Notes under the pieces: generated by a model
Database searches by the model: none
The model's input: the letters and a program-made list of their open reading frames with translations, nothing else
Told to the model about the DNA's origin: nothing
Part shown: positions 16,619-25,800 of the stretch, one piece after another
Numbering within the stretch: the first letter of the stretch is position 1
Layout: each line of letters starts with the position of its first letter
Made by a program: the position numbers and the translations under genes
Origin: a virus
Virus record (IMG/VR): IMGVR_UViG_3300032046_000071
Span: 1 to 41,500 of that record
Strand: one strand, 5' to 3'
DNA: 41,500 nt

Positions 16619-17653
16619 TTATTTTATAGTTCGTATAACATACTGCATTGTTGAGGTTACAGCTAATTCTGATAATTGAAAAGTTACAGCTACAGGATAC
16701 TCTATTTTATCTGCAACACTGTCTCCATGTGATAGATAAATTGGATCCCCTATCAAAGGAAGTTTAACTTGTGAATAAGTAGAAGTGTCCCCATTGTTTT
16801 TATAGAGAAAAGAATATCCAGAAACTTTATCACTAACTGTTATGGTTGCACTAGTAACTCCTGTAAGTTTTCCAGCTGTACCGGAACTAATTAAAACTGT
16901 TTGGCCAGAATACAGAATTAGAGGACTGTCCATATGAACCGTAGGTCTAGCACAAAGTGAAGTATTAGTTTCTATGGTACTGAGACTTGATTGTGCTGTA
17001 GAATCAGGATAATCCGTAGGAAAATTATCTATATGAGCAGTTGGTCTTTGGAGTAATGTAACCTGACTTTCTGTTAAATAGGAAGTAGGCTTTTGCAACA
17101 AAGTCATCTGACCATCGGGTAAAGGAAAATCGCTTATATCATTATGTACAGTTGGTCTTTGCAGAAGCTCAACTTGACTTACTGTTAAGTAAGTTGTTGG
17201 TTTCTGAAGTAGTATAACTTGGGAATCTGGTAGGGGAAATTCGGAAATATCAAGATGTGAAGTCGGCCTCTGCAAAAGTTCTTGCTGACTATTTGTTAAA
17301 TATACAGTTGGTTTTTGCAATAATTCAACTTGGGAAACAGTTAAATAAGCAGTAGGATTCTGTATTAAAGTCATCTGAGTATCTGGTAAAGGAAAGGTTG
17401 AAATATCATGATGTACTGTAGGTCTTTGTAATAAATTAGCTTGACTTGTATTAATATAAACGGTAGTACCACCCGAACAACCAGCTATAGTTTTAAATGA
17501 ATCGGTTGCTGAATCAAAAGTAGCATTGATTATATCTGTAGGATCATAATCTCCGGTAGTAGCTGCAACAGTTGATCCAGTAGTATCTGTCCAAGCAAAC
17601 AATAAAGAATTAAAACTAAACAAGATTACAGCAAATAAAAGAATTTTTTTCAT
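16619..17653 (-). CDS. Secreted repeat protein (LLQ-PT repeats)
   Basis: The 344-residue protein has a signal peptide ending at LLFAW. Residues about 74-210 carry alternating 22-residue (LLQRPT-H-DIS-FPLPD-Q) and 15-residue (LLQKPT-YLT-SQV) units. The C-terminal domain is beta-rich. Regular repeats with a conserved LLQ(R/K)PT core suggest an elongated fibrous shaft. No family is recognised. The start follows GGAGGG, and the gene begins the exported cassette. Confidence 0.7.
   Translation of the reverse strand: MKKILLFAVILFSFNSLLFAWTDTTGSTVAATTGDYDPTDIINATFDSATDSFKTIAGCSGGTTVYINTSQANLLQRPTVHHDISTFPLPDTQMTLIQNPTAYLTVSQVELLQKPTVYLTNSQQELLQRPTSHLDISEFPLPDSQVILLQKPTTYLTVSQVELLQRPTVHNDISDFPLPDGQMTLLQKPTSYLTESQVTLLQRPTAHIDNFPTDYPDSTAQSSLSTIETNTSLCARPTVHMDSPLILYSGQTVLISSGTAGKLTGVTSATITVSDKVSGYSFLYKNNGDTSTYSQVKLPLIGDPIYLSHGDSVADKIEYPVAVTFQLSELAVTSTMQYVIRTIK
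17008..17434 (-). repeat. Alternating 22/15-residue coding repeats
   Basis: The coding repeat of the secreted repeat protein has about eight units, each opening with LLQ or LIQ, then [RKN]PT, and alternating long and short lengths so that the true period is 37 residues. The DNA of the units has diverged, so this is an old protein repeat and not a recent minisatellite. Confidence 0.75.
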
Positions 17654-17666
17654 TATATTCCCTCCA

Positions 17667-18035
17667 TTACTTAGTTTCTATATTAGCAGAAAATGTTACT
17701 TTAGGAGTTGAACTTCCTCCAACAGTATAAGCTATTCTCAACCAACCACTAAAATCAGCTTGACGATGACCCCCAAAAATTGCAGGTAAACTAGCCATAT
17801 CGGCATTAGTTATTTGAGTTTCTTGATAAACCGTCCTCCATTGATAATTGTCAACTCCTGGATCAACTGGAGAACATTGTAAAGAAACATCTAAAGTAGG
17901 TGAACCTGATTTTGCCGTGATATAGATAACAATCATAGCATATTCATAACTTGAAGCATTAATATAATTGCTATAACCGGACCCGGCAGATCTTTGAGCT
18001 GACGATAAAACTATGTTATTAACAAAGATTGACAT
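17667..18035 (-). CDS. Small beta-rich virion protein, probably head-associated
   Basis: This 122-residue protein, with a strong GGAGGAATAT site, is almost entirely predicted beta strand (YEYAMIVIYITAKSG, WLRIAYTVGG). It has no signal peptide. It lies between the small Lys-rich protein and the exported cassette, in the block behind the major capsid gene, so a head decoration role is plausible. No specific family is recognised. Confidence 0.55.
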   Translation of the reverse strand: MSIFVNNIVLSSAQRSAGSGYSNYINASSYEYAMIVIYITAKSGSPTLDVSLQCSPVDPGVDNYQWRTVYQETQITNADMASLPAIFGGHRQADFSGWLRIAYTVGGSSTPKVTFSANIETK

Positions 18036-18094
18036 ATATTCCTCCTGATATAATATTAAATTATAGCAGATAAATTATTTTTAAGAAAAATATA

Positions 18095-18304
18095 TTACTT
18101 TTTTTTCTTCTTATCAACCTTTTTATTAGATTTTGGTTGTTCTACAACAGGTTTTACTTTTGCAATATTATTATCTAATATTGAAATATCGAAATCCTCT
18201 TCTAACTCAAAAACATATTCTTCATTTTCAATAGATGTAGCACAAATACCTTTCTTTTCCAAAATCTCTTTAGCTTCTAAACTTTTTGTTTTGTAAATTT
18301 TCAT
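18095..18304 (-). CDS. Small protein with Lys-rich tail
   Basis: The 69-residue protein has an N-terminal alpha/beta half (MKIYKTKSLEAKEILEKKG) and a C-terminal tail with many Lys and Pro residues. This plan (small domain plus polylysine tail) also appears at 9862-10065. It may be a head or neck accessory protein. GAGGTAAGA precedes the ATG. Confidence 0.6.
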   Translation of the reverse strand: MKIYKTKSLEAKEILEKKGICATSIENEEYVFELEEDFDISILDNNIAKVKPVVEQPKSNKKVDKKKKK

Positions 18305-18326
18305 ATTCTTACCTCAAATTAAAATT

Positions 18327-18355
18327 AAAGTGAGGGAGTTTATCTCCCCCACTTT
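18327..18355 (-). terminator. GC-rich hairpin after the beta-helix gene
   Basis: AAAGTG-GGGAG pairs with CTCCC-CACTTT with single mismatches and a 5-nt loop. It is followed on the minus strand by TTAATTTT. The stem is strong but the T-run is interrupted, so it is either a leaky terminator or an mRNA 3'-end stabiliser for the abundant head transcripts. Confidence 0.55.
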
Positions 18356-18366
18356 AATCCGTTTAT

Positions 18367-19350
18367 TTACTTATTAGTTGCTAATCCACCACCAGCACTT
18401 GCTGCTGGAGCTACCATGTTAGCATACAGAATTCCCCTGGAATTCGAATCCCAATTTGTAGCAGAAGTACTACCAGAAACTGCTACGCAGTTCTGTAAAA
18501 TTATCTTCCTTGTAGGTGAAGCTATTACAGGAATACTGAATACCGTTGTTCCAGTATAAGCAGCATTAACTGAAGTATAAATGAACGAACAATCTCTAAA
18601 AATAGTGAATGAACCTACTCCATAACCATCCGTTAATTTAACTAGTGGATGATTTGTATTACTTTCAATCCGTCTTTGAATTATACAATAATCAAAAACG
18701 TTCCTTGAACTTTCACCATCGAATTCTAATTCAGCATTTTCAGCTGAACCAGCATCAATCGTATCCAAACCTATCACACAATTAACAAATCTATTTTCAG
18801 AAGCTCCATCTAAAAATAAAGATCTTGCATTAGCAGCATCGTTCGCATCATTTCCTATACCAGCAAAATGCACGTTTTCAAAATAGTTTCTATCTCCGGT
18901 TACCTGGACGTTAATCAAAGAAGTAGCATCATTTACTCCTTGAAAAATATAAAGGTTACGGAATGAACAACCTGTAGCAGTTATATTAATCAAAGGTGAA
19001 ATTCCAGTTGCTGTTGACTTCTGAAAGAGTCTTGCCCTCTGGCCAATCATTGTTGGCGCACAAACTCCTACAAAGTGGGTATAATCTTTATCCCATGTCA
19101 AAGTTGCTGAAAGTCCAGTTGGTGAAGATGTTGAAGCTAAATAATAAAGAACTTCGTTCTTTCCTGCTGCCAACAAATCCTCTCCAGCTGTAATTGTAGC
19201 TTTTGCTCTTGCCGGACTTTTACCATCATAAGAATCGCTACCATTAACTGGATCAACAAAATACGAATTGCCTCCAGTCATTAAACCCTGGGACCCTACT
19301 ACCGGTACCCCAAAACTTGAAACACCTTTAGGAAAATTAGTTAAACCCAT
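18367..19350 (-). CDS. Right-handed beta-helix virion protein
   Basis: The 327-residue protein starts with a short capsid-proximal segment, then YFVDPVNGSDSYDGKSP (about 30-46), a common opening of parallel beta-helix proteins. Successive rungs with N/D turns follow (SFRNLYIFQGV, NYFENVHFAGIG, NRFVNCVIGLD, NVFDYCIIQRR, TIFRDCSFIYT). There is no signal peptide. It is encoded right after the capsid gene, so it is probably a head fibre or decoration. Catalytic residues for a depolymerase are not evident. AAGGAGA precedes the ATG. Confidence 0.75.
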   Translation of the reverse strand: MGLTNFPKGVSSFGVPVVGSQGLMTGGNSYFVDPVNGSDSYDGKSPARAKATITAGEDLLAAGKNEVLYYLASTSSPTGLSATLTWDKDYTHFVGVCAPTMIGQRARLFQKSTATGISPLINITATGCSFRNLYIFQGVNDATSLINVQVTGDRNYFENVHFAGIGNDANDAANARSLFLDGASENRFVNCVIGLDTIDAGSAENAELEFDGESSRNVFDYCIIQRRIESNTNHPLVKLTDGYGVGSFTIFRDCSFIYTSVNAAYTGTTVFSIPVIASPTRKIILQNCVAVSGSTSATNWDSNSRGILYANMVAPAASAGGGLATNK

Positions 19351-19375
19351 ATTTATTTATCTCCTTGTCAGGAAT

Positions 19376-19469
19376 AACTCCGAATTTACGGAGTTACCAG
19401 CAGGAATCCAACCTGCTCTTACCCAAGTTGAAGGAAGAGCGGCATCCTATAACAGATGCCAACTCTTCC
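19376..19469 (-). other. Three tandem hairpins between the capsid and beta-helix genes
   Basis: The minus-strand RNA can form three successive stems. The first is GGAAGAG/CTCTTCC with an inner GGCATC/GATGCC (19433-19469). The second is AGCAGG/CCTGCT with a 7-nt loop (19399-19417). The third is AACTCCG/CGGAGTT (19376-19395). No T-run follows any of them, so they are more likely 3'-end stabilisers or processing sites for the capsid mRNA than terminators. Confidence 0.6.
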
Positions 19470-19484
19470 GTCCTATTCTTTAAA

Positions 19485-22049
19485 CTATACAGATGTTGCA
19501 AAGTTGGCATCAATACCTTTATTCTCAACTATTGCAAGTCCATATTCGAATCTTACTTTCCAACGTAGCCTATCATTTGTAAACACCTCACCAAGTGCTG
19601 GCTGATCCTGAATTACAAGTGTAGGTTCTCTCTGATCGTCGACATAACCGATTTCAATTATATCACCATCAGCTTTATCAATAGCTGCAAACCAATAATA
19701 TTGATAAGTCGACCCTGATATAAACGGACAATAAATCGGCTTTAAAGTCTTAAAATGCTCATTAGATGAATTTGTTGCATCTTCTGGATTCTTATCAGAA
19801 TTAAGTAATGAAAATACCTTACCTCTTAATTTTTCACCAAAAATTATGTAAGAAGCTTCCCATCCGATTATCTCATCATCATTCTGAGCTGTGGATATTT
19901 CGTACTTTGTATCAGTTGAAGGATTTGCTGTCCATGTCGAAACCGTCAGGGTTGTACCGTTATTGGAAGATATCAACCTAGTCTGACCAGCCCCGGTACC
20001 AGAAACAAGGCGCACATAATAATTCTGATAAGCATTGGTTGACCAACTTTTGCCAGAATCTACTATTGTTGTGCTTGAAGACCCTGTTGCTGTACCTGAT
20101 TCCTGCGCTGAACCTCTTTCCTTTGCAGTCGCTATTCTTGTCTTTGCATCTGCAAGCGAATCATATCCTAGTGCTGCTGTTGAATAGTTACCAAAAGTTG
20201 TTGAAAATACGGTTGTGTTTGTCGGAGTATAGGTACCATTTGCTAATAGCAAATTTGATATATCTCTTTCTCTTGTCCTTAATGCCGCAGTAGCTATTCT
20301 CTGAGGAATAGTTTTTACCAATCCCAGATCATCATTTTTAATTGTTTTTCTGGAAACTGATACATAACCACCCTTTGTTGCAGCTGTATATGTTGCTTCT
20401 TCATCTTTAGGTTCGTAAAGATCAGCATAAGCTGCATCTTCTGTAACGGTTGGAAGGGTACTATATCCGCCCCATTTCACCCTTTCTTGCTGCTTAAAGC
20501 TATCTATTGAAACTTCGGTTACTACCGGTGCAAAAATAAAAGATCTCTTCTTAAACATACGAGTTAACTTTCTTGTCATTGAGGTTCCAAGAGCATAAGT
20601 AAAATCTGATGTAGTTATCGCTTCCTGAAGCCTTGAAAAATGTTTCGACCTGTCTATTCCACCAGAAATTGAAGGATCCTCAGGATGAAAAGCCCTATAA
20701 GATTCTTTTAAACTCGTAAATTTACCAACTCCTTTAAATTTTTCAGGAACTTCAGCTTCATCATCAATCATCCTATCCATTGCAAACTGCATCTTATCTG
20801 ATTCGTCTGCAATAATTTCTAACTTAGACTGGCCCAAACCTCTAATTTTTCCACTTTCTGATAATTTGCCGAGAACTTCTTTTTCTTCCTTAATTGAATC
20901 TTCAACCTCATTTGCATCAAACACTCTGCCTTCAAATCTCTTTTTTATCTTATCTTTTACCACTTCCGGCAAATCAGATTTAGATAAAGATTCAATCAAA
21001 ACTGCTGAACAATGTGCTTTTTTTGTATCTTCCTGAACCTGAACTACAGACTTTTTTATTTCTTCAATTTGGTCAAATGTTTCTTTCATCTTTTTTTCCT
21101 CCTCCTCTTTCTTTTTCTTTGCTTCTTCGATATCTTTATCAGTCTTTGCTTCTTTAGGTGCAACTTGAGGATATCCATAGTATTTGGAAACTGAGGGATA
21201 ACCATACTGTTCAAGTTTAGACTTTAAAGCAGTTAAAAGTTCCATAGCTTCTACTTTTTTATCGCCCTTTAAAAGCTCTATTAATCTATCTAAAGTTGCT
21301 GCCATAAAAGGACCGCCTGCTTCTTCAATTTTAACTTCATCGGACTCAATTAAATACTTAATAAGCGAAATTTCCTGATCTGCAGTGATATTGTTTAAAT
21401 CCAAACCTTCAACAATGACTGCATTAAGGCTTTTTACTTTTTCAAATAACTGTTTAATCCACTCCATTTTATTGTCCTCCTTAATAAAATCTTTACTAGC
21501 AAGAAGTCTACAGAATTTGCCACCAGCTGCAGGATTAGTTACCAATGTAACTTCATTTATTGATTTTATATCTTCAACTCGCCAAACCTTTTTGCCATCT
21601 ATTTCATCTTCACTCAGAGTGCCATCACCATCAATAGAAAAACCAAGTAAGGATTTTACACCATTTTCCCAAGCTTCCTTAAGAAACTTTCTGAGCCACA
21701 ATGCACTCTCGGGAATATGAAATTTGGCTAATATTCCTTCCTTCGTCATTCCATTATCATCCTTAAAGGTTGTATACTTAGGTTCGCTATACCAACCTAC
21801 AATATTTTTCAAACAACCTCCAGGAATAACTTTACGTACAGATCCAGGTAAATGATTCCAAATCTTACCTTGAAACTCGTATGCAAAAGCTTTGGCATTT
21901 TCAAAAAGATTAACCGCCCTCTTTAATACCTCTGGCGGATAAAACTTTTTGTTTAGACTCGGGCCAGCTTGAATTAAAACTACTTCCCAATCTTTTCCTT
22001 CTTTATCTTTGGATTCAATTAATCGAGATGGTGAGTAAAAATTAAACAA
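19485..22049 (-). CDS. Prohead protease-scaffold-major capsid fusion protein
   Basis: This single 854-residue ORF combines three normally separate functions. Residues 1-185 are an S78/XkdF-like prohead protease with candidate catalytic His 66 (IWNHLPG) and Ser 138 (LLGFSID) and a VTLVTNPAAGG strand. Residues about 195-430 are a charged, helical scaffold or delta domain with an E/K-rich coiled coil near 305-345. Residues about 440-854 are an HK97-like major capsid protein with a beta insertion at 648-720. The ORF starts with TTG behind GGGAGG. A much stronger in-frame start (ATG 21467, Met 195) lies exactly at the protease/scaffold boundary. The likely outcome is a little full-length protein and much scaffold-capsid. 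The stop is TAG. Confidence 0.85.
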   Translation of the reverse strand: MFNFYSPSRLIESKDKEGKDWEVVLIQAGPSLNKKFYPPEVLKRAVNLFENAKAFAYEFQGKIWNHLPGSVRKVIPGGCLKNIVGWYSEPKYTTFKDDNGMTKEGILAKFHIPESALWLRKFLKEAWENGVKSLLGFSIDGDGTLSEDEIDGKKVWRVEDIKSINEVTLVTNPAAGGKFCRLLASKDFIKEDNKMEWIKQLFEKVKSLNAVIVEGLDLNNITADQEISLIKYLIESDEVKIEEAGGPFMAATLDRLIELLKGDKKVEAMELLTALKSKLEQYGYPSVSKYYGYPQVAPKEAKTDKDIEEAKKKKEEEEKKMKETFDQIEEIKKSVVQVQEDTKKAHCSAVLIESLSKSDLPEVVKDKIKKRFEGRVFDANEVEDSIKEEKEVLGKLSESGKIRGLGQSKLEIIADESDKMQFAMDRMIDDEAEVPEKFKGVGKFTSLKESYRAFHPEDPSISGGIDRSKHFSRLQEAITTSDFTYALGTSMTRKLTRMFKKRSFIFAPVVTEVSIDSFKQQERVKWGGYSTLPTVTEDAAYADLYEPKDEEATYTAATKGGYVSVSRKTIKNDDLGLVKTIPQRIATAALRTRERDISNLLLANGTYTPTNTTVFSTTFGNYSTAALGYDSLADAKTRIATAKERGSAQESGTATGSSSTTIVDSGKSWSTNAYQNYYVRLVSGTGAGQTRLISSNNGTTLTVSTWTANPSTDTKYEISTAQNDDEIIGWEASYIIFGEKLRGKVFSLLNSDKNPEDATNSSNEHFKTLKPIYCPFISGSTYQYYWFAAIDKADGDIIEIGYVDDQREPTLVIQDQPALGEVFTNDRLRWKVRFEYGLAIVENKGIDANFATSV
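19890..20108 (-). repeat. Inserted beta module in the capsid protein
   Basis: This encodes capsid ORF residues about 648-720 (SGTATGSSSTTIVDSGKSWS, then SGTGAGQ, TTLTVS and TDTKYEI). The same module occurs twice in the tail tube-like protein. It probably projects from the capsid surface. Confidence 0.65.
21465..21482 (-). promoter_or_regulatory. Internal ribosome site and start within the protease-capsid ORF
   Basis: The minus strand reads AAGGAGGA (21482-21475), seven bases, then ATG (21467-21465), in frame at codon 195. It is a near-perfect Shine-Dalgarno site in a coding region, at the end of the protease domain. It predicts a 660-residue scaffold-capsid product. Confidence 0.8.
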
Positions 22050-22578
22050 GCCAAACCTCCCTAAAATAAGAAAATTTATTTAAAATCTTTTCTTATATTT
22101 GAGAACTTTGGCTACTTTTGAGGTTATACCTCGTTGGCTAATCGTTCTTTAAGAAAAGAAATTCTAAAAATTTTACAAACTAATACCATTAAACCATTAA
22201 ACTAGGCTATTAAACTTTAACTTTAAAACTACAAAAAGGACCTGTTTCCAGGAATGAAAAACAAGAAAAATCATAATTAGCTTTTACTTTTGTGGCTCTC
22301 AAACCATTAAACTAAGAAAAGAACCCCATGTAGAAGGTTGCCAATAACCATTGCGTCTTCCGCACCCATACTACCTACTTGACCCAATTCATCTGGTTTC
22401 TTTCCCCTCTACATTAAGTAAAAAAGAAACCAGATGGTTTAGGTCAAATGATAGCTGGCGTTGTTTTTTGTTCAATAATGTATATTCATACAGTACCAGG
22501 CAGAACAACTTTAAAAAAACTTGCCCCATCTTTTTCTTGCGATTTATTTCATTTCAATGAACTCTATTACTTTATAGT
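22050..22578 (-). ncRNA. Long structured leader of the capsid transcript (possible large ncRNA)
   Basis: About 520 nt without a convincing gene separate the promoter at 22579-22607 from the capsid start. The RNA has a 23-bp near-perfect hairpin (22381-22445), a CCTG-GAAA-CAGG tetraloop stem near 22240, a GAGGT/ACCTC stem near 22120, and three copies of TAATGGTTT (two within 'TTTAATGGTTTAATGG' and one near 22300). It ends with the capsid ribosome site. It may be a regulatory 5' UTR or a distinct phage ncRNA in the size range of ROOL-type RNAs, to which I cannot assign it by eye. Confidence 0.55.
22381..22445 (-). other. Long imperfect hairpin in the capsid leader
   Basis: The arms 22423-22445 and 22381-22403 pair over 21 of 23 positions around a 19-nt loop. 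Within the 5' arm AAACC-ATCT-GGTTT followed by CTTTTTT could fold alone as a small terminator. The long hairpin and this small stem exclude each other, as in an attenuator. Confidence 0.6.
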
Positions 22579-22607
22579 TATATAACAAATAATTCTAATT
22601 TTGTCAA
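22579..22607 (-). promoter_or_regulatory. Sigma-70-type promoter for the capsid leader
   Basis: The minus strand reads TTGACA (22607-22602), a 17-base spacer, then TATATA (22584-22579). It lies just after the stop of the small gene at 22641 and points to the capsid gene. The predicted start is near 22572. Confidence 0.75.
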
Positions 22608-22640
22608 GTGGTTTTAAAAAATATTTTTTATTTCAAAAAC

Positions 22641-22856
22641 TCAAGTTTTTATTTTAACTAATTCTTTCGTCGGCACTTCATATATTCTTTCGCTAAATTT
22701 TACAACTGCAAGTTGTGGTATATCTATATCATAAAATGCTTTATCATCAACTACAAACAAAATTTCATGCGTGCCTTTATATGGCGGTCTTATTTCTATA
22801 ACTACACCTTCCATACCTTCCCAAGAAACTTTATCATGTATTTTTATCTTGTCCAT
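22641..22856 (-). CDS. Small beta-barrel-like hypothetical protein
   Basis: The 71-residue protein overlaps the end of the large multi-enzyme ORF by 23 nt and lacks a clear ribosome site, so it probably depends on coupled translation. Residues 5-30 (HDKVSWEGMEGVVIEIRPP) resemble a KOW or SH3-like barrel strand pair. No family is assigned. The gene ends just before the capsid promoter. Confidence 0.55.
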   Translation of the reverse strand: MDKIKIHDKVSWEGMEGVVIEIRPPYKGTHEILFVVDDKAFYDIDIPQLAVVKFSERIYEVPTKELVKIKT

Positions 22857-25800
22857 TTTTATTTAAAATCAATTTATGATTTTTAGTTGAAATTAAAGAA
22901 TAAGTAGAATTCTGATAAAATATTTCAACAGGAAATTTAAATTCATCCATATGAAAAGTAGGCATTTGTGTCGAACTTGAAATAAATTTTGTATCAGAAT
23001 CCTTTAATTCTTCTCCGGGCAACCTGCCTTTTGAAAATATCCAAATTTCTGATTTAGGATCCTCTCTTCTTAATACATAATATCCCTTAAGCAAATCACC
23101 ATTGAATTTAAAAGATTTAAAGAGATCAGAATCTTCAATTAATTCTACTGACGCGGTATCCTTTATATCCATAAAAACCGGTAAGCGTTCATTTGGATTA
23201 TCAAACTTTTCACCTTTACCCTCTCCTGGATAAATATTTTCCCATTGATCAAGATAGACTTTTTGCCCTTTTTTGAACCGAGCAAATGTTTCTTTTGTTT
23301 CAATTGTTTTGCCATCAGAATCTATAACCAAGTAACTACTACTATTTAATTTATCCCTAATTTCAACTTCTTTTAACTTGGCATCCTTCGGAGCTATACT
23401 GCCTTCAAAATCCATCCAACCAGTAAAATTATCATCTTTCGTAGTATCATAATCAATTTTAGAATATATAGCTGATACTTCTTCTTGCTTAGTGGGATCA
23501 CCATAAAATTCTCCTGAAAAATCCCATCTATCCAAGTAATCTTTATTCGAATCTATGAGTAATTCAAACCTGGAATCGGTCGCTGGCAAACCTCTTACAA
23601 CCTTAGGTCCCATCCACCAATGCCATCTTAAAGTAAACCTGCCCTTTGATTCAAGTATATTATCAAAATCTATTACTTCTTTTAACTCAATCTTCTTAGC
23701 ATTAATAAAACCTTGATTTATCAGATAATTGAAAGCAAGATCCAATCTTTTTATTTTTTCTGTTTTATCAAGTCCGCCAATCCACCATTTATGTTCATCT
23801 TTAATTCGTTTTTCCCATTCAGGGGGTATAGCCTTTTCACTATCTTTAGGTACATAATCTCGTTTATCTACTCTTTGTCTTTTAGATAATATATATGGTA
23901 GTTGATCTTCCATGTTAATCCAAGCTTGCCATTGACTAACTCCTTTAGGCGGCTTATCCCATTCTGGGGCTACACCTATAAGTCGTTCGACCATTCTGCC
24001 TTTAAAATGCTTCATATCAAAAAAGAATTCTTTAAAATAAGGTCTATTAACTCCGGGATACACCATACCTTCATCCATAGTAATAAATACACCTTCTTCG
24101 TATCGAGTGGCACCAACTGAACCAGGTGGGTATACAACTTCTCTAACATTCAACCATACCAGGGGTTGTTTAGCCTTAAAAGTCATAACAACTTTCTTAT
24201 TTGGGTCCATATCTGGCCTAAATTTACCTTCTTTAAATAATATAGTAGACCATTTCTTACCTTTTTCAATAGTATCAACATCCTCAGTAATCAAACCTTC
24301 GGGTAAATTAAAAATGGTCTCACCTTCAAGAAAACCATCTTGTTTCCTTCTAAAGTCTAAATGCGCAGATTTACCTCTAAAATGACTTATTAAAACAGCA
24401 TAGTCCTGCGGATAAGATTCCAGTTCTTGTTTTGCTTCATATATAGTAACACCATCTTTTGTAATATGTTTTTCCTGTAGAACCCTATTACGTTCAGCTT
24501 TAGATACTACTTCTTCTAAAGTATTAGCTTCTTTAGGTATCTCCTCAAGCGTGTTATCGATATCTATATATCTGGGTACCCATGCACTAACAGAATAAGT
24601 ATCTGTATTTTTATCTTCAATTAAATTTAATGTTTCAAATTCCACTGCAATTAAATCTCCTATTTCTTTTTTCTCATCAGTATTAAAAGTTGTGCCTACA
24701 CGAATATAATTTTTATTATTCATTTTAACTAAATCTTCTTCCTTGACTTTGTATTTACCCGGCAGTATACCATAATCATAATTAAATATTGTCTCCACTT
24801 TAGTAGTATTTCTTTTTAAAACTATACCATATAACAAAGCGTTATGGTGCCATTTAACCCACCCTTCTCTTGAATTGGTATCTAAATAATAAATTGAATT
24901 AGCTTTCTTAGCTACTATACCTTCAGACGCAACTTGTTTTTCAACAAAATCTAAATATTCTACAAGTTCCTTTTTAGAATGTGAAATTAAGTTTGGTACC
25001 AAATTTAACTTATATTTCAAATCTGGAATAGAAAATGTTGCCTGCTCAAATTTAATTTTATTTAAATATTCCTGCCGTTCTGATTCGTTTTTTTTATGCA
25101 GATCCTCGCCATTGTAATATAAACAAGTAAAAACATTTGTTACTATTTCTTTATCATCCGGTTCGCCTTTTTCATGCATATATCCTGCAACTGATTCACG
25201 AGGTTGATGTTTGCTTTCATGCCATTTTTCTAATTCTGTATCTAAAATAACATCATCTACATTTAATTTCTTTACTGCAGTGATAGTTGTAGGTAACCTA
25301 TCTGATAAATTTTCACCATCTTCTGACCAAATTTCTACTTTATCTTTGGATTTATATATAAAAGCTCTTAAACCATCATATTTTTTGGAACTATAAATAC
25401 CCTCTTTGTAATCTTCATCAGTAAATAATGAAATAAAAAACTCTTTTGTCATGCGCTCGCCAGGATTAGCAGCTCTCACCGGTTTTAGACCATAAAAAAA
25501 TCTAAACATTTCTATCTTATCTTCTTTTAAACTCAATTCAGCTTCTTGTCTTTGTTTTTCACCTGCTGCCCGAGCCTGCTCATAAAATCTTGTAGCAAAA
25601 CCGGGCTCCTCCAGCCCTACCTCTACAAACTGATTATGCATAGTAGGTACCAATGCAAGATTATATAATGGAAAATGTCGCCAGTTGGGACCAAAAGGTG
25701 AAGCATGCAAGCAAGGATATATGCCTGTAAGTTTCTTTATTAACCGATTTATTTTTATAGCAAAGGATGGATCTATATTTCTATCTCTAATTACTATATC

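Noticed and set aside
19399-19417. tRNA T-arm-like hairpin after the capsid gene
   Set aside because: A 5-bp stem with a 7-nt loop is present, but there is no acceptor stem, D-arm or anticodon arm around it, so it is not a tRNA.
21087-21110. A further internal start in the capsid ORF (codon 321) behind GAGGAGGAGG
   Set aside because: The purine run is simply the Glu-codon repeat of the scaffold coiled coil. The spacing is acceptable, but it does not fall on a domain boundary, so I prefer codon 195 only.
22050-22578. Group I or group II intron in the gap before the capsid gene
   Set aside because: No exon halves flank the gap, no homing endonuclease or reverse transcriptase is present, and I cannot find the conserved core pairings; a leader RNA is simpler.
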